64,000 nt of DNA from Massospora cicadina (Eukaryota > Entomophthoromycota > Entomophthoromycetes > Entomophthorales > Entomophthoraceae). The notes beneath the pieces were generated by a model. The model had not been told where the DNA came from and did no database searches. It saw only the letters and a program-made list of their open reading frames with translations. Location of the stretch: NCBI GenBank assembly GCA_022478985.1, contig JAKSZP010005262.1, forward strand, positions 1 through 64,000, written 5' to 3'. This document shows, one piece after another, positions 33,761 through 45,898 of this stretch (the stretch's first letter is position 1; every line of letters starts with the position of its first letter). The translations under genes and the position numbers were made by a program.

Positions 33761-34997
33761 ATCCTCGTGAACTCTTCTACAAATCTTCAATAGTATCCTA
33801 CCATGCCTAAAAATACTTGATTATCACTCATACTCATCAGAGGTTGCATTTTGTTATTTGCCTCCACCTTTTGAGGTTGAGGCTGCAAGCCCTTAGAATC
33901 AATGATGAACCCGAGGTATTCCAATTATTCTTTAAAGATTTGACATTTTCTAGGTTTTATCTTCAGAGTGGCCTTCAACAGCCATTCAAACACTTGTTCA
34001 AGGTGCTCCAGATGTTTGGAAACCTTTCACCAAAAGAAATTGATATTATTCAGGTACACCAGTGCGCAGGATAATTTAAGGTCCCCCAAAATTGTGTCCA
34101 TTGTGCGCTGAAAAGTTGCTGGAGCATTGCACAGTCCCTGTGGCATGCACGTTGGTTGGAACAGCCCTTGAGAAGCAATCATCACGCACTTTTCCTGCTC
34201 CTCACAAGGCAGTTCATTTTGCCAATATCATGAGATAAGATTCATTATAATTAAATACTTTGCCCCTCCCAGATGGTCCAGAGCATCATCATTTTGGGCA
34301 ACGAATATAAATCCTTTTTCATGATGGCATTGAGGCGTTGATAATTAATTACAACTCAATTGCTGCCATTTTTTTCTTTATGATTAAAATGGGGCTGGCC
34401 CACAGGCTTTTAGAAGGCACGATCATTCCATTTTTCAGCAATTTGTCTAGCTCTTCTATGACTATTTCATCGCTAACCCTTGGGCGCCGGATTGGCCTCA
34501 TTCTAATAGGCACATGGTCACCAGTGTCAAAAAAATGCTGTACTCCTATTGCACAACCTAAGGCTTGGCCATCTTTGGAAAGAAAATTTGGAGTATTGTT
34601 CAAACAACTCCAGTGCTTCATCATTCTGTTGTTTTGATAGTACAGTAAACAATTCTCAAGCAATTACAGTATGTTCCCCAAGGCTTTTAGTTTGTAAACC
34701 AAACTTGGATAAGTCACCAAATTCAACATCTGATTTCAACTCATCCCTCAGAAACAGATGCATAAATGCAACTAATTGATATTTCTTGACCTTAATACTT
34801 CGTCTGGTCAAATTTGCTAATAGGACATCAATTTCCCCATGCCCTGGTATAAGTATTCCAGACACCACACTAGGTTCCATTTGATAATGATTCCATGGGG
34901 ATACAACCTCCCTGTATAGTCCTTCCAGAATATCCAGTGTGGTCCCAGTGCTCATAACCAGTTGATGGCCTGGAGCTATTGTCACATCCTTATTCAC
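33761..34997 (-). pseudogene. element E reverse transcriptase
   Basis: An N-terminal open piece (34997-34656) holds the RT tether region; the next piece (34663-34349) reads GVQHFFDTGDHVPIRMRPIR and ELDKLLKNGMIVPS, then WASPILIIKKK, the standard RT start. The catalytic box at 34056-34045 reads YLNN where YxDD is required; both Asp codons changed to AAT, which is G-to-A on the coding strand. The thumb follows: KHLEHLEQVFEWLLKATLKI and KPRKCQIF. Not functional. Confidence 0.88.
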
Positions 34998-35560
34998 TTG
35001 TAGAGGTATTCCTTGATTTTTTTTATGGCGATTGGCATGGGGCGCTTCAAATTCCCCGCTGAATATATCCTATGGTTTATTGGCATAAAATATATTGATA
35101 AAGTTTCTGCAATGGCTAGTGGGCTTTGTATTGTCATGAGAGTAGTAAATTGGAAGTGATTGGCCCAATATTGTCAAGATGTTTTCTTTAAAACCCATTA
35201 GATCTCATAGGTCCTTAAAAAACCAGTTCCAATTAATATGTCATAATTGGCATTTGAAAGCACTATTGCAGGCGTGGCTACTACCAAAGCTCCAAATTAC
35301 CGTGGCAAGGCGCTGTAAGCTCTTTCATTCTTAGTACTGTTGAGGCCCGCCGTCCCATATTCCATAGTGGTCAATATCCGAGAAATTAAAATTTCTTTAT
35401 CAAATTCATGGAAACAACCTTTAAAGGTGCTCTGCTATTACCAATAGCTACAACTTTGATCTTCTTGACCTGAATGTCCACATAAGTTCACTCAGAGTCA
35501 TAAGAAACAATAGAGTTTACTAAGTGAATATGTGAAAAATCCAGGAGATAAAAGTGTGCT
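34998..35560 (-). pseudogene. element E protease remains
   Basis: On the minus strand the frame VVAIGNSRAPLKVVS lies where related elements have a D-S-G-A-P active site (compare FDSGAPINIV in F). At 35439-35431 the triad is Asn-Ser-Arg, so the catalytic Asp is gone. Downstream phrases, EYGTAGLNSTKNERAYSALP and VVATPAIVL, then NYDILIGTGFLRTY, fit the protease C-terminal part of this lineage. Confidence 0.75.
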
Positions 35561-37895
35561 TCAGAGTATTTTCAATACTAGGACATTCATTGATGAATGT
35601 TTTAATTGGTATAGCTATATTCACCCCTTTCAAACTTGGAATATCTGCTGCATTGCTCAGCCCTTTGGCTGGAATATTCTCAAGTATGGTTGCACATACG
35701 TTTAGTGACTACTTCAGAGGCTTCAGGTATGACAACCTTACTATGAGAGCGAGTTACCTCATTTATATTCGAAGAATCTTCATTTGATACTAAAATAGAA
35801 TTCGTTTCATTGTTAAACAAGGCCCCATGGCCTGCATATTCTTGTTGATAAGGTGTCTCTGGTGTTTTCACCACAATAGAGCGTCCCGCATCTATTGTGC
35901 TTGTTCTTTCATTCTCCTCCTGCGCGTTATTGGGAAGGACTACATTGACATTATGCTGACAGAATTGGGAAGCAAAGTGTCCTTTACAATTGCAGTTATA
36001 GCAAGTAATCTCATTCATTGGGCATAGGGCCATTGTACCGGAGGTTTGCTCAGTTCTCACAGGCGGATTACTGTCAATATTCTTATTGGTTTTAAAGGTT
36101 TTCGAGCAGAGGCAGCAGGTCATGATCTAACCTGGTATTATGAGGGCCGTAATTTTGTGAACATTTGCGCAAATAATCAACCAATTCAGATGTTGCAAGG
36201 CTTTGCACAAAATCAGGCAATAATGTGTTTGGCAAATTATGGTAAGGTTGTACTGCATGTTGTAGTGCAATCTTAGCGTCAAAATTGACCATAGCTTTTG
36301 CGCCTAAGAGAACTTGAGCTTTGTGATAGAATCAATCCACATATTCATCAATTTCTTCATCTTTCTTAAAGAAAATATTTATAACTTAGATTTTCTAGTT
36401 GACATTCGTTCTGGACTTCCAAATTCACAAAGCACAGCCTCTTTGACTTTGGCATAGGTTGGGTTTTCATCAATGTTAGGCATAATCAACTTAATACTCC
36501 ACTAATCCAAGCAGTTGATAATAGTGGCCGATTTGTTATGGTCACTGGCCCCATACACGGCCATTTCAAAGCGCTTGACAAATGTGGTTATACATCCATT
36601 TTTTGTCAAAAGCAGGAAGGTTTGCTGGTATGTAATTATTATTTTCCCATCCATTGTTATCACATTTACTTCTTTCTTGGCTTGAGCCAGGCGTACTAGG
36701 GCGGTGAGGCACTGCACCATGGGTTGAGGTGTTGGGGTTGGCCAAAGCAACTATATTGCTAGGCATGTTTCAAATTGGCCCAGCATCTGTTTCAGTAGCT
36801 ACTTGTAAAGCTTCATCCTCAAAATATTTGGACGAGTGTTCAGTCAATTGGTTTGTGGCACACTGGCAACACCCATCATCCAAAGCTCAAATTTGATTGT
36901 TGATTTCACTTTCCAAATTGACACAATTTCGATTTTTTAACTTTAATTTCGCAATTTCCTCATTCAAGCTAGTCGTTTGTAGTTGCAAGATGGGAATCAT
37001 TTGGTCCTTTTCCTTATTTGCCTTCTTGCAATGATTTACTTCACTGTGAAAAATATTGTTTGACTCATTAATAGTGGTAACATATTCTTTATGATTATTG
37101 ATCTGCCAATCAAAAAAATCCATTGAGTTGAGAATTTTTTATTCTAAGCCTGTTGGCCTTTAGATTTTGTGTGCCTGTAGTTAATTTTTTCTGTTTAATC
37201 ACCATTCATCTGTGAAAATTGGGCGCTCAGTCATTGATGCTGGTCACAAAATTCATCGTTATGGTTTAATTGTGCCTCTTGGGTTTTGTGATTAAGTCTC
37301 ATGAACTCTGAAGCATTAATGGAATTCTGAGTGATATTGCTAACCCAAGATTTTGTAATTTCTCTTTCCTCCAAGAAGTTGTCAAAGATGGGATGCAATC
37401 TGTCATTTAGCCCTTGTACTAATTCTGCTACCTGATTAACATACCAAATTGGCTAGATTATAATTCGCCTCCAAACTATAATGGACCTCAGAGAAGTTAG
37501 CTTTTAATTGCTCATTCAAGATTTGGCCCACATGGATCGAGTTGCATGATAAGTTTACCAACTTGGTAATGGCCGTGTGATGGCGGGCAATTGTCATCTA
37601 AGAATTTCTGGAGGTGGGATATACACATTTCAATTAAATATTGGGCGACATTCTCTATACAAATTAAATTGTTTTAATTTGAGTTATACTCAATTGATGA
37701 TGAGCTAGATATCTCATCCACAACACATCTTGCTGTCATTGGCAATAAAAAAGGATTGCTACTATTGTCCACAGGCCCTTGTCCCAATTGATACCCTCTT
37801 AACAACTGATGTTCAAGACATTTCAGCTCTTCAGGTGAAATGGGTTTGTTGGGGTAGGTAATAACGGGTACATCATTCCAATTAATCTGGGACAC
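35561..37895 (-). pseudogene. element E gag
   Basis: Probable start at 37895 (MSQINWNDVPVITYPNKPIS). A Lys/Glu-rich coiled-coil segment lies at 37123-36887 (NEEIAKLKLKNRNCVNLESE). The capsid-like region at 36750-36300 includes FEMAVYGASDHNKSATIINC and FGSPERMS. A complete CCHC zinc knuckle, CYNCNCKGHFASQFC, is in the open piece 36123-35680 and would bind genomic RNA. Stops and shifts separate these parts. Confidence 0.8.
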
Positions 37896-37984
37896 ATTTT
37901 TCAGTATTCCCAGTTAAGCCCGGTAATGGTTCTGAATAATTGATAAGATTTCTCCCCTGCCCAGCATGGTCACCATCTGCATTC

Positions 37985-38000
37985 CCAGCCATGAGCACCA
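37985..38000 (-). promoter_or_regulatory. primer-binding site of element E
   Basis: On the minus strand, two bases after the 5' LTR end: TGGTGCTCATGGCTGG. The first nine bases are identical to those of C and G. Confidence 0.75.
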
Positions 38001-38002
38001 CT

Positions 38003-38882
38003 TGTTGAAGACTTTGGCCTATTTGGATGGCTGGTTCTTCTTCTGTGGTAAACTGGAGTTTTGAGCATCTATTATATGGGGCAATAGACCAGATGTTGAC
38101 AGTAATTAAGATATAGCCCCTTGATAATAACACTTTAAAAGCTGTATTCTTCAGTCATTAATTGGACTTTGGCACACTACCCTGATCCTTCTGATCCCAA
38201 GTAAATTTTTGACTTAATACAACATAAAGTATTAAACACAAAAAGGCTTATAGATTAAACTATGAACTTGTGGTAATACTTGATGTACTTTATTAGTATC
38301 AACTTGGAGATAAATTATAGGGTTCAATATTTGACACATCTTACCCATGACGCCTCATTCTCAATAGCACTTGGCAAGAGAAAAACGTAATAGTTCATCT
38401 GAGGTCTACAATCCTTTCAACTTGGGGCATCTCACATGGCCTATGGGTCAGTGCAAATTTGTAATTCTCAAAACAGCGTTTCTGATGCATCTGCAAATAG
38501 CTGAACCGATGCTCTTCTCAAGCAATTGACAGCATATACCAAGGCTCTTTGTACCACTCATTAGTAATTAATTTGATCAAAAACTCAATCGACATTAAAA
38601 ACTAATTTTGACATAGACCAACAAAGCCCACATGGCCTGAGCCATCAATTCAACTATTATTATTAAGTCTGACTTAACCAACAAAGTCCCTGGGCCCATG
38701 TCATCATAGTTGATTATTATTAAGTTGAATAGCTAGGACGAGGATCCCAAGCTTTGCATAAGCTTAGGATATTCCTGATCCATAATTACTGATATCCAAT
38801 TTGATCCATAATAATTAAGCATGTTAACATTATTATTTCCCTATTGAATATCCAACGATTAGGTCCAGTCAACTACTCAACA
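38003..38882 (-). repeat. element E 5' LTR
   Basis: TGTTGAAG start and CTCAACA end in + orientation. The hairpin seen in the 3' LTR is conserved here at 38744-38770. Confidence 0.9.
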
Positions 38883-38887
38883 GACAC
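38883..38887. repeat. target-site duplication of element E, right (GACAC)
   Basis: One mismatch to 29784-29788. Confidence 0.65.
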
Positions 38888-39918
38888 ACTAACAGCATTT
38901 GAGTGGGGATTTTATCTGCCTTCACCCCTCAGATTGTGTCCTCAATGAATAAGTAGCAAAATCTAGCAATCCAAATCCAAGCCGGCCAATTTACATTCAA
39001 GCCAACCAATTTTGAGTAGTTCTGAACCCATATTCATAAAAAAATTTTACGCCCCAAAGCTTACCCTCCACAGCCACCTAAAAAACAAATCAATCCAAGT
39101 CAACCAAAATCTTTGGGACTTAATGAATGAAGTGACCTAATCTGGTTAAATTGCCCACCACCGGAAAATTAATTTATTTAGAACCTTACCTGAATTCAGA
39201 CTTTGGTGTCCCAGCCCCACCCAACTAATATGTCCTAAAACCCAATGCTATCCCATACCAAAACGACCACCCGCTTGCCAAGGCCGCGTTGGCCTCACCC
39301 AAAAATTGCCAACTTTGCAAAGATGTAGCAAAATCAGTTTCTAAATTCAAAAAAGGGCTGCACCCCCCATGTTCCCCTCCAATTTCCTACTGTTACAAAA
39401 GAGGAAATCACATGCCTCTATGAAGCTGCCTACACCGCTGTCAAATATGTCACTGAACTTGAAGATTTTTCCCCAAACACATGTCACCAGAGCCAAAATT
39501 GTGGAATTAGTCTGACTTCCCAACAGCCACATACAAGATATTCACTATGTTTCCAAACTCATAGAAGCTTTCATCCAGGCCAAATTGTCAAACTCAACGC
39601 ATATCTACTTCACCGCGACCCTCATCCTGTGGAGGCCCCAACCCCCTTGCTATCAACATTGATCCACTTTATAAATGCTAATCCTGAGGATGATGATGAT
39701 CCGCCTGATCCCTCCTCCACCTCTGCCATGGTGGGATAAAAAGCTCGCCGCTGTGCCACCTGGCAGACTGTTTTCTCATTTCATTTGATTTTTGCGCTGC
39801 TCATTTAGGGCGATTGGTTCATGTTTTTGGTTGGTTTAGTTTTGGAGTATCTGTTTTGGTATTGTCCACCCCTGGTCAGATTGCCTCAGTTAAATAAATA
39901 ATATAAAAATAATATAAA
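38888..39918 (+). mobile_element. N2: 3' segment with ORF1 C-terminus and A/T tail
   Basis: N2 resumes after E. It reads LAKAALASPKNCQLCKDVAK near 39275-39330 and, near 39590-39660, HRDPHPVEAPTPLLSTLIHF, both collinear with N1. After the frame ends there is only a short non-coding end, TGGTATTGTCC, CTGGTCAG and GCCTCAGTTAAATAAATAAT, then an A/T-rich tail to the duplication. No endonuclease or RT follows. Confidence 0.75.
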
Positions 39919-39936
39919 ATTAATAAAGTCAGCAAC
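39919..39936. repeat. target-site duplication of N2, right copy
   Basis: ATTAATAAAGTCAGCAAC; 16 of 18 positions match 29095-29112. Confidence 0.75.
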
Positions 39937-41492
39937 AATTTGAAAATTTAGCATACTCAGGTATGCATGAGTAGAGAAGCACAGGAATTGCTTGAAGCTA
40001 CCTTTTATCCCACCACACTTGGGCTGAAGTCAAGGAAATTATGGTTGCTAAGATTTTTAATGCACAGTGTCAGGAATTTCCATTTATTGGGGAAAGTATC
40101 GACTAAAGGTCACGATTTGCCTATTAACAAATCCTAGATTGGGCTTCCCATTAACTTGGGTTGAGGCTGATTCAAAGTATTGGGGATTGACCCATAAAAT
40201 TTTTATTAAAATTCGAATTAACACTGGCAACTAATGGTGAGGATGTCAAAGCATTAATTGGGTCACTGGTAATTATCATCCAATGTTGTCACCAATCAGC
40301 TAGCCCTTTTGGGATTTAACAGCGAATTATGAAGAGGATGATCCCACTCCCCTTTGTATTAATAATAATATCTATATATCTGGCTGTTGGCAAACAATGC
40401 CAAGACTTTCCCCATCCTAGGCCTATTTTGCCTAGCTCCCACTACCTTACTATCTCAAATCCTTCCCTTCCAAATCCCACTTCTAGCCTCGAGGTCCTAT
40501 AAATATCTTGAGGCTTTATTCAAAATAAACTTATCAATTCGCTTACCTTCTTAGTTCTTCTGTTGCTTTCTCAGGCCCTTAGGGCCTACTATCTCGCTGG
40601 GGGCTTAAATGCCCTGATTTTATAACAGGCCGTTTAGGAGTTGCTCCCCGTGGCCTGGCACAAAGGATGTTTAATACATAAATCAAGAGTCCCTTATAAT
40701 GAGAATGAAGAAGTTTGAGTCATATGTGAACTATGCAAACTAATACTTTTATGACCAACAGCCTTGGAAGGTGGAGCTTAGGATCTAGTCACCACAAAGA
40801 ACATTTCGCTTAACTTTCTCAAAATCAAAAACCACAACTTCTGATGCAATGGAGTTGGTTGTAACCTCACCAAATTCCTGTTAGTCATTAAGGAGGTCTT
40901 AATTGGCGTCAAAGGCACATATTAAACATAGTAATTGCATCAAAAACATAAGCACAGTCAAACTTATAAAAAGGCTGCTTCATTTCATAGCTGTAAGATT
41001 AAGCCTAAAGAGTTGGTTTACCAACCAGTTAACAGAAGTACATAAATTCTACCAATTTTAAATGTAATAAATGACAGAAAGGAGGTCAATTATGGAGGAG
41101 TTAACTAAGCTTAAGGAAGAGAAGAAGGAAGATCCCTAAAAGATTTTGGGATCAGTCAATTGGGTCGCATATCACAATATTGATTTTTTAAATTAATTCT
41201 GATTCAAGAGATGTGTTGAGAAAAAGTCATTGGAGCCAAAGTAAGGTGGCTATTCCTGCCTAACTAAGCTAGAGCTAAGTGAGCTTTAAGCACTCATAGC
41301 AGTCTTATTGGCCCAAGCTTCCAAGCCCAATTATATATTAGACATTAAATTAGTTGGTGAGGAACTAGTGGAAACTACATTTAAAAAAACACATCTAAGG
41401 ACTTCAAGTCACACAAGGTTTGTAAAGTGTCCTGAATTCCTAAAGAATTAGGATAAATCAGTTAAACACTCAGTGAAATCTTTAAAGCGGGC
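39937..41492 (+). other. possible gag-like and LTR-like remains (element D)
   Basis: Weakly coding + strand DNA. A promoter-like block has TATAAATA at 40498-40505, AATAAA at about 40525, and ends TTTTATAACA at about 40628, like an LTR end, but no second copy is seen. From about 40700 phrases such as MEELTKLKEEKKEDP precede the protease piece below, which would fit a gag. Overall assignment uncertain. Confidence 0.35.
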
Positions 41493-41705
41493 ATGACTAC
41501 TGGTAAGAGTACTATGAAAGTGGAAGTCATCATAAACAAAGTCAAAGTGTTAACAGTACTGGATACTGGCGCTCTTGTTAACAAAATGTCTTACAAACTC
41601 ATAGAGATTGAGTTTGAGCCGCACATTGATTATCACTCCAAGCTCAGTACTACCTTGCCTCTGTCACATAAATCACTAGAGCATATTCCGTATTACCCTT
41701 TGTAA
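41493..41705 (+). pseudogene. retropepsin remnant (element D)
   Basis: A 70-codon open piece reads VKVLTVLDTGALVNKMSYKL: Asp-Thr-Gly-Ala in a hydrophobic setting, as in retrotransposon aspartic proteases. Length is about that of the first half of the domain; stops follow. No RT that could belong to it is recognisable downstream before 44650. Confidence 0.6.
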
Positions 41706-42584
41706 TTGCCACATCTATAAGATGTCAAGCCATACTATTGAGAAGGCATATCCACGCACAATCTCAGAAGATATTAGTGAATGACACCAGATAAATGTGA
41801 AACAGCATAGCAATATATCAATGAATGGATTTAGTGCTTATTAAAGTTTGAAGAAAAACCAATCTGAGTGGCATATGTCAAAGTTCCAAAACTAAGTCCA
41901 GCACACAGCATCTGTGGCATCATTTTTCTGGTAAAAAATTAATTTTTTCAAACCGCCAATGATATAGTAAATAATATGTTTATCCATATATAGAAAAACG
42001 TAGTAAAATTTTGGGTGGGAAGCTGCTTATAAGATTATTAAAAGATGTTTTTTTCTACATTGATTAATTAAAATAGTAAACATACATATTGTCAAACTTT
42101 TTGGTGTTAGATCTAAGGGTAAATCCTGAACCTACGAACTAGCTGGTGCCAAATCCATTTTTTGACTTAGCAGTAAATGAACATAAATACTGTATTGGCT
42201 CTGATGTGAAGGTGGTCGAGATTGGAGGCGCAATATTCCTAATTCATATTGGGCTGCATCACTGAAGGTTTTATTTACCTTAAACAGAGATTGCCGCAAC
42301 TTATTTTTAATCAAGTTTTTAACTTTATTAGGCTTGAGAACTAATTTTACCGATATTTGCAAGGTATATGAGAGCAATGTTATATGCAAGCAAAGACTGG
42401 ATCATGACGTCACCTCAATCTAAGTTCAAAACTTCCTAACAAAGAATGTCTTGTTAATCTTGGGCAGAGAGCGCAGTCAGCAACAGGTTATAAGTAAGAT
42501 TCTTCAAATGTTATCTCAGCAATTAAAGCAAGTAAAAACAATTACCCCTGGTATTTGAGTTTAAAAATCCTAAGGCGCTCCTTG
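41706..42584. other. unassigned stretch
   Basis: AT-rich, stops in all frames; probably decayed pol of element D. The minus-strand open frame 42389-42132 has no signature. Confidence 0.35.
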
Positions 42585-43400
42585 TTCAGGCAACTATTGT
42601 GGGATTAAAGCCTGGGGTACTGCTCCCACCAAACTAGGGCTGCGCGAACCTAAGCACCTCAAAATGTGGGCCCAAGTGCAATTGGTTGTAGCTCACACTT
42701 TCCTAAACTGACAAATGCCCACCCTATTTAAGTTCTGATCAGCTCATTTGCACCATCCCAGACAGGGAATATGCCCCTCATCCTTATAGCAAAGACAAAA
42801 CCTGATGACCCCCATGTTTAATGCCCCTGAGGGGGGAGAAGATGAAACCCTCCCCTTTGTCACATGCATTTTAGCGGAATTGTGCTCTTCAGTCCCTTTT
42901 TATCCAGGAAGCCTTTAAGTCCTTTCAGATCTGTTGTAATTTCCTTGCATGATCCATTTTGCCAGCGGCTGGCTCATGCCAACCAAACTAGCAGCTAGCC
43001 AAGCTTCAGGCCAACCCATCAAACCGCGACATTTATTGTAGGCAGGTGCACCAAAGTGCAGCCAACCAGGATTGGCCCTCCCTTGTCATGGGCTCCGCAC
43101 CTGTGCAACCCCAGCTCCTGGGGAGGCCATTTGACAGGCGCCATTCCTGACTGATACCCCCCTTTCCTACCTATATTATCCCCTCAGGGAGTGGTAGACA
43201 GCCGTGAGAACAGGTCGGCACAGTCATCACTACCATCCTACACTTTTTTCAGGCAACTACAGGACCCAACCAACGTACTTCTCTGGGTTCTAGGATGGCT
43301 ACTCACCCATGTTTCCACGGCCTTTACCTCTTGCACCACGAAGAGGCCCTCACTTACCCTAACTAGCACCCCCTAAGATTCTTGGTTTTTAAATGGCCTC
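42585..43400. other. GC-richer island of unknown origin
   Basis: Base composition jumps to near-balanced GC, unlike both sides. TTCAGGCAACTA occurs at 42585-42596 and again at 43248-43259. The short + frame 43191-43376 has no signature. It may be a younger insertion or an LTR; no partner copy is visible. Confidence 0.35.
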
Positions 43401-44650
43401 ATCTTAATATACCACTTCACCAGGGTCTTCTGATCATTGGGGCCTGATTTTTCTGATACAGGTCCTTTGAACTACCTCAGATGAGACATAGAAGACTGGA
43501 TGTGCTCATGAACCTTCAGAAGATGTTATCTCATAAGATTTATCACTGATTAGGAGCATCACCTTGTATAGCCCAGCAAGAGGACTCAATTATTAACACT
43601 TAAAAGGAATGTATTATTTCTTGGTGCCAATAAAAGAATTTACCATACTTTTACATGGTAGGTTAATTTGCCAAGCTCATCCTCAACATTTTTTAGTCTT
43701 GCACGACCTTGTAGAGTTGAGTCTTCAAGGCAACAATGGTTGAATAAATATCTGTCACTAAATTATCCAGGCCAATATCAATCAACTAGGTTATCCCTCA
43801 TTCATTTGGGAACGTTGATAATAATTATAAAAAGATGGGGATATACCCATGGAAGAGTGTATGGTTGTTATAAATAAACTGATCTAGAGGGGGCCAAGTA
43901 GTCCCGTGTCTCTCTGGGTGTGTCTATTGCATTTGAGAAGTTGCTCGAGAGTAATTTTTCCTTTCTATCTAGCCATACAATCTAGGATTGTAAGCGGATG
44001 GCAAATAGGTTTATTGCTTAAGCTTGGCTGAAAATGATTTTAAAATGGGATATAGATTAAGGTCCCAAGTCTAAAATTAATTTATTAGTTAATCATATTA
44101 TAGAAGCTAATTTATAAACATACTGCTGTTTGTTTTAAATATGCATGACATGCAAGGGGAAATTCTGCATAATTGATGAGATATCCAATACCACCATAAT
44201 TGCATCAGACCTGTTCAAAAACGTCAAATAGGGGATATAACTAAAGCTGAAAGAAGCCTAAGGCCTTGTGGGAGTCTGGAGCAGCATCAACGTATCATAA
44301 GGCTTAAAACGCAAAGGCTAAAATTTGACACTTGTTATGCATAATGAAAGATACTTCCACCCCATAGCCCTCATTCCACCCATAAGTAACCCTTGGATCA
44401 AACATATACTTTTATATACACCAAGCTGTCCAACTAGGGATGAGAATGATAGGCTTTGAAGATCAACTTTTTTTATGTTTTCATCTTGGGTACCCATACT
44501 TTTTGTGGTACAAATAATACAGTCACTATTGGTATAGCTCTTGTGTGCCTCATTAAAATAGCATATCAACAAGTACCTCTTTAAGTAACTTTTCAAAAAT
44601 TGAACAATCAAACTTTTTCACCCTAGTCATGAAGACTTTAGATGAGCCCT
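43401..44650. other. unassigned stretch before element F
   Basis: On the minus strand a few phrases (LPSAYN near 43990; TLVKWYIK near 43400) hint at integrase-chromodomain decay, but not enough to call a gene. Confidence 0.25.
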
Positions 44651-45795
44651 TGTTGGGAATAATATGCCCACATTACCCAGCTTAATAGTTTATAAAACAT
44701 CTGCTTGTCCACTAGGGGATTCAACCACGCTAGTAGATGTGTGAGTTAACGATTATATATGATATCTATTGTTTTGGAATCATCCTGAAAAAATATTTAG
44801 GAATTAGCTAGTTTTGATCTGACAGATCATTTATGTTTCGCTGGGGTAGTTCCCAACACTAAACAAGTGATTAGGTTGTCAATTGTAAATCTTTTATAAT
44901 CTAATTAACTTGTAGGAGTATATTGGGTTTTGTTGCTAATTGACTAAGGGGTTTATGAGTTGCTATGTGAGTGATGCCGCCTGTGATAAGCAACTTGTGA
45001 GTTAAACTTTTTAGGGATTGTGACCTGCTGTTTATGGGTAAGAGTCCTAATACCTAAGCAGGTTATTACCTATTAAGGATGATTCAATGAGGGTTGAGTG
45101 AAGGCTATGAAACATGTCCTTTTGTTCATCTCAGAGATATGCATTTAGAGTTGGCGGGAGAATATGATTAAAACAAATGAGGAATATTATCATTTTGTAT
45201 GACCCTGGAGGGTTAATTCTTTGGTGATGGCTGGCATATCCAAATGGGGCGCCAACAGAAAAGTTTTGTGCTGAGTTCCTCAAATATACACTTGTTTTTT
45301 CATAAAAAAGCAGATAATTAAATAAAAAAATAGTTGAGGATTTTATTCTTTGATAATTTAGACTTTATGCTCTTAAGACTGGAGGTGGAATGATAAGAGA
45401 TTCTTTGTCTAAATATGTATTCTCCATGGTCTCTTCGTGACAAGAAGGAAGTTGAAAATATGAACCTAAATTAGGTTAAGTTCTACAGAAGTTCTGAGAG
45501 TTTTCTCTAACTTGACCTGAAATTAAGTTCTACTAAAGAGATAATAGTCCCTACATACATCCAGAATACCGTTCAAGCTTAGGAAAAAGCACCAGGTTGG
45601 TGTTGGATCGAAAAACCATCTTGACTAAAAGAAGCTAACTAGAGTAATAGTCTTCATATTTCTGCCCAGTACAATTTATTATAAATAATTAATACAATGC
45701 ACATACAAGGAGCCTATGAAGTTGAACAAGTGAGCTGAATCGATTTACTATCCAAAAAGAGTAAATGGATCACAAGAAAATTGCTAATTTTACTC
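44651..45795 (+). repeat. element F 5' LTR
   Basis: Aligns with 53658-54733 throughout (TCTGCTTGTCCA, TTATATATGAT, GTGATTAGGTTGT, ACCCTGGAGGGTTAATTC, AAATGGGGCGCCAACAGAAA). The 3' boundary is uncertain because two primer-site-like sequences follow. Confidence 0.85.
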
Positions 45796-45856
45796 AATAC
45801 AGGATGTAGTTGAGTAGCCACCAGCTCTCAATTTTACACTTGGTGCTCACTACATG
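45787..45856 (+). promoter_or_regulatory. duplicated primer-binding region of element F
   Basis: A decayed site, CTCAATACAGGATGTAGTTG (45794-45813), aligns with the primer site and following bases of G. A second, better site, TGGTGCTCACTAC, starts at 45841. AATTTTAC precedes both. Confidence 0.5.
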
Positions 45857-45898
45857 GGTATTGAGATTTAAACCAAATATAATAAGATTAAATCAACC

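Larger units (their letters stand above)
29789..38882 (-). mobile_element. element E: complete but dead Ty3/gypsy element
   Basis: 9.1 kb with LTRs of 884 and 880 bp, purine tract and primer-binding site in the right places for minus-strand transcription, and gag, protease, RT, RNase H and integrase in order. It sits inside N2, whose coding sequence resumes after the right LTR. Unusually, about 1.36 kb separate integrase from the 3' LTR and hold a reading frame on the opposite strand. Confidence 0.9.
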
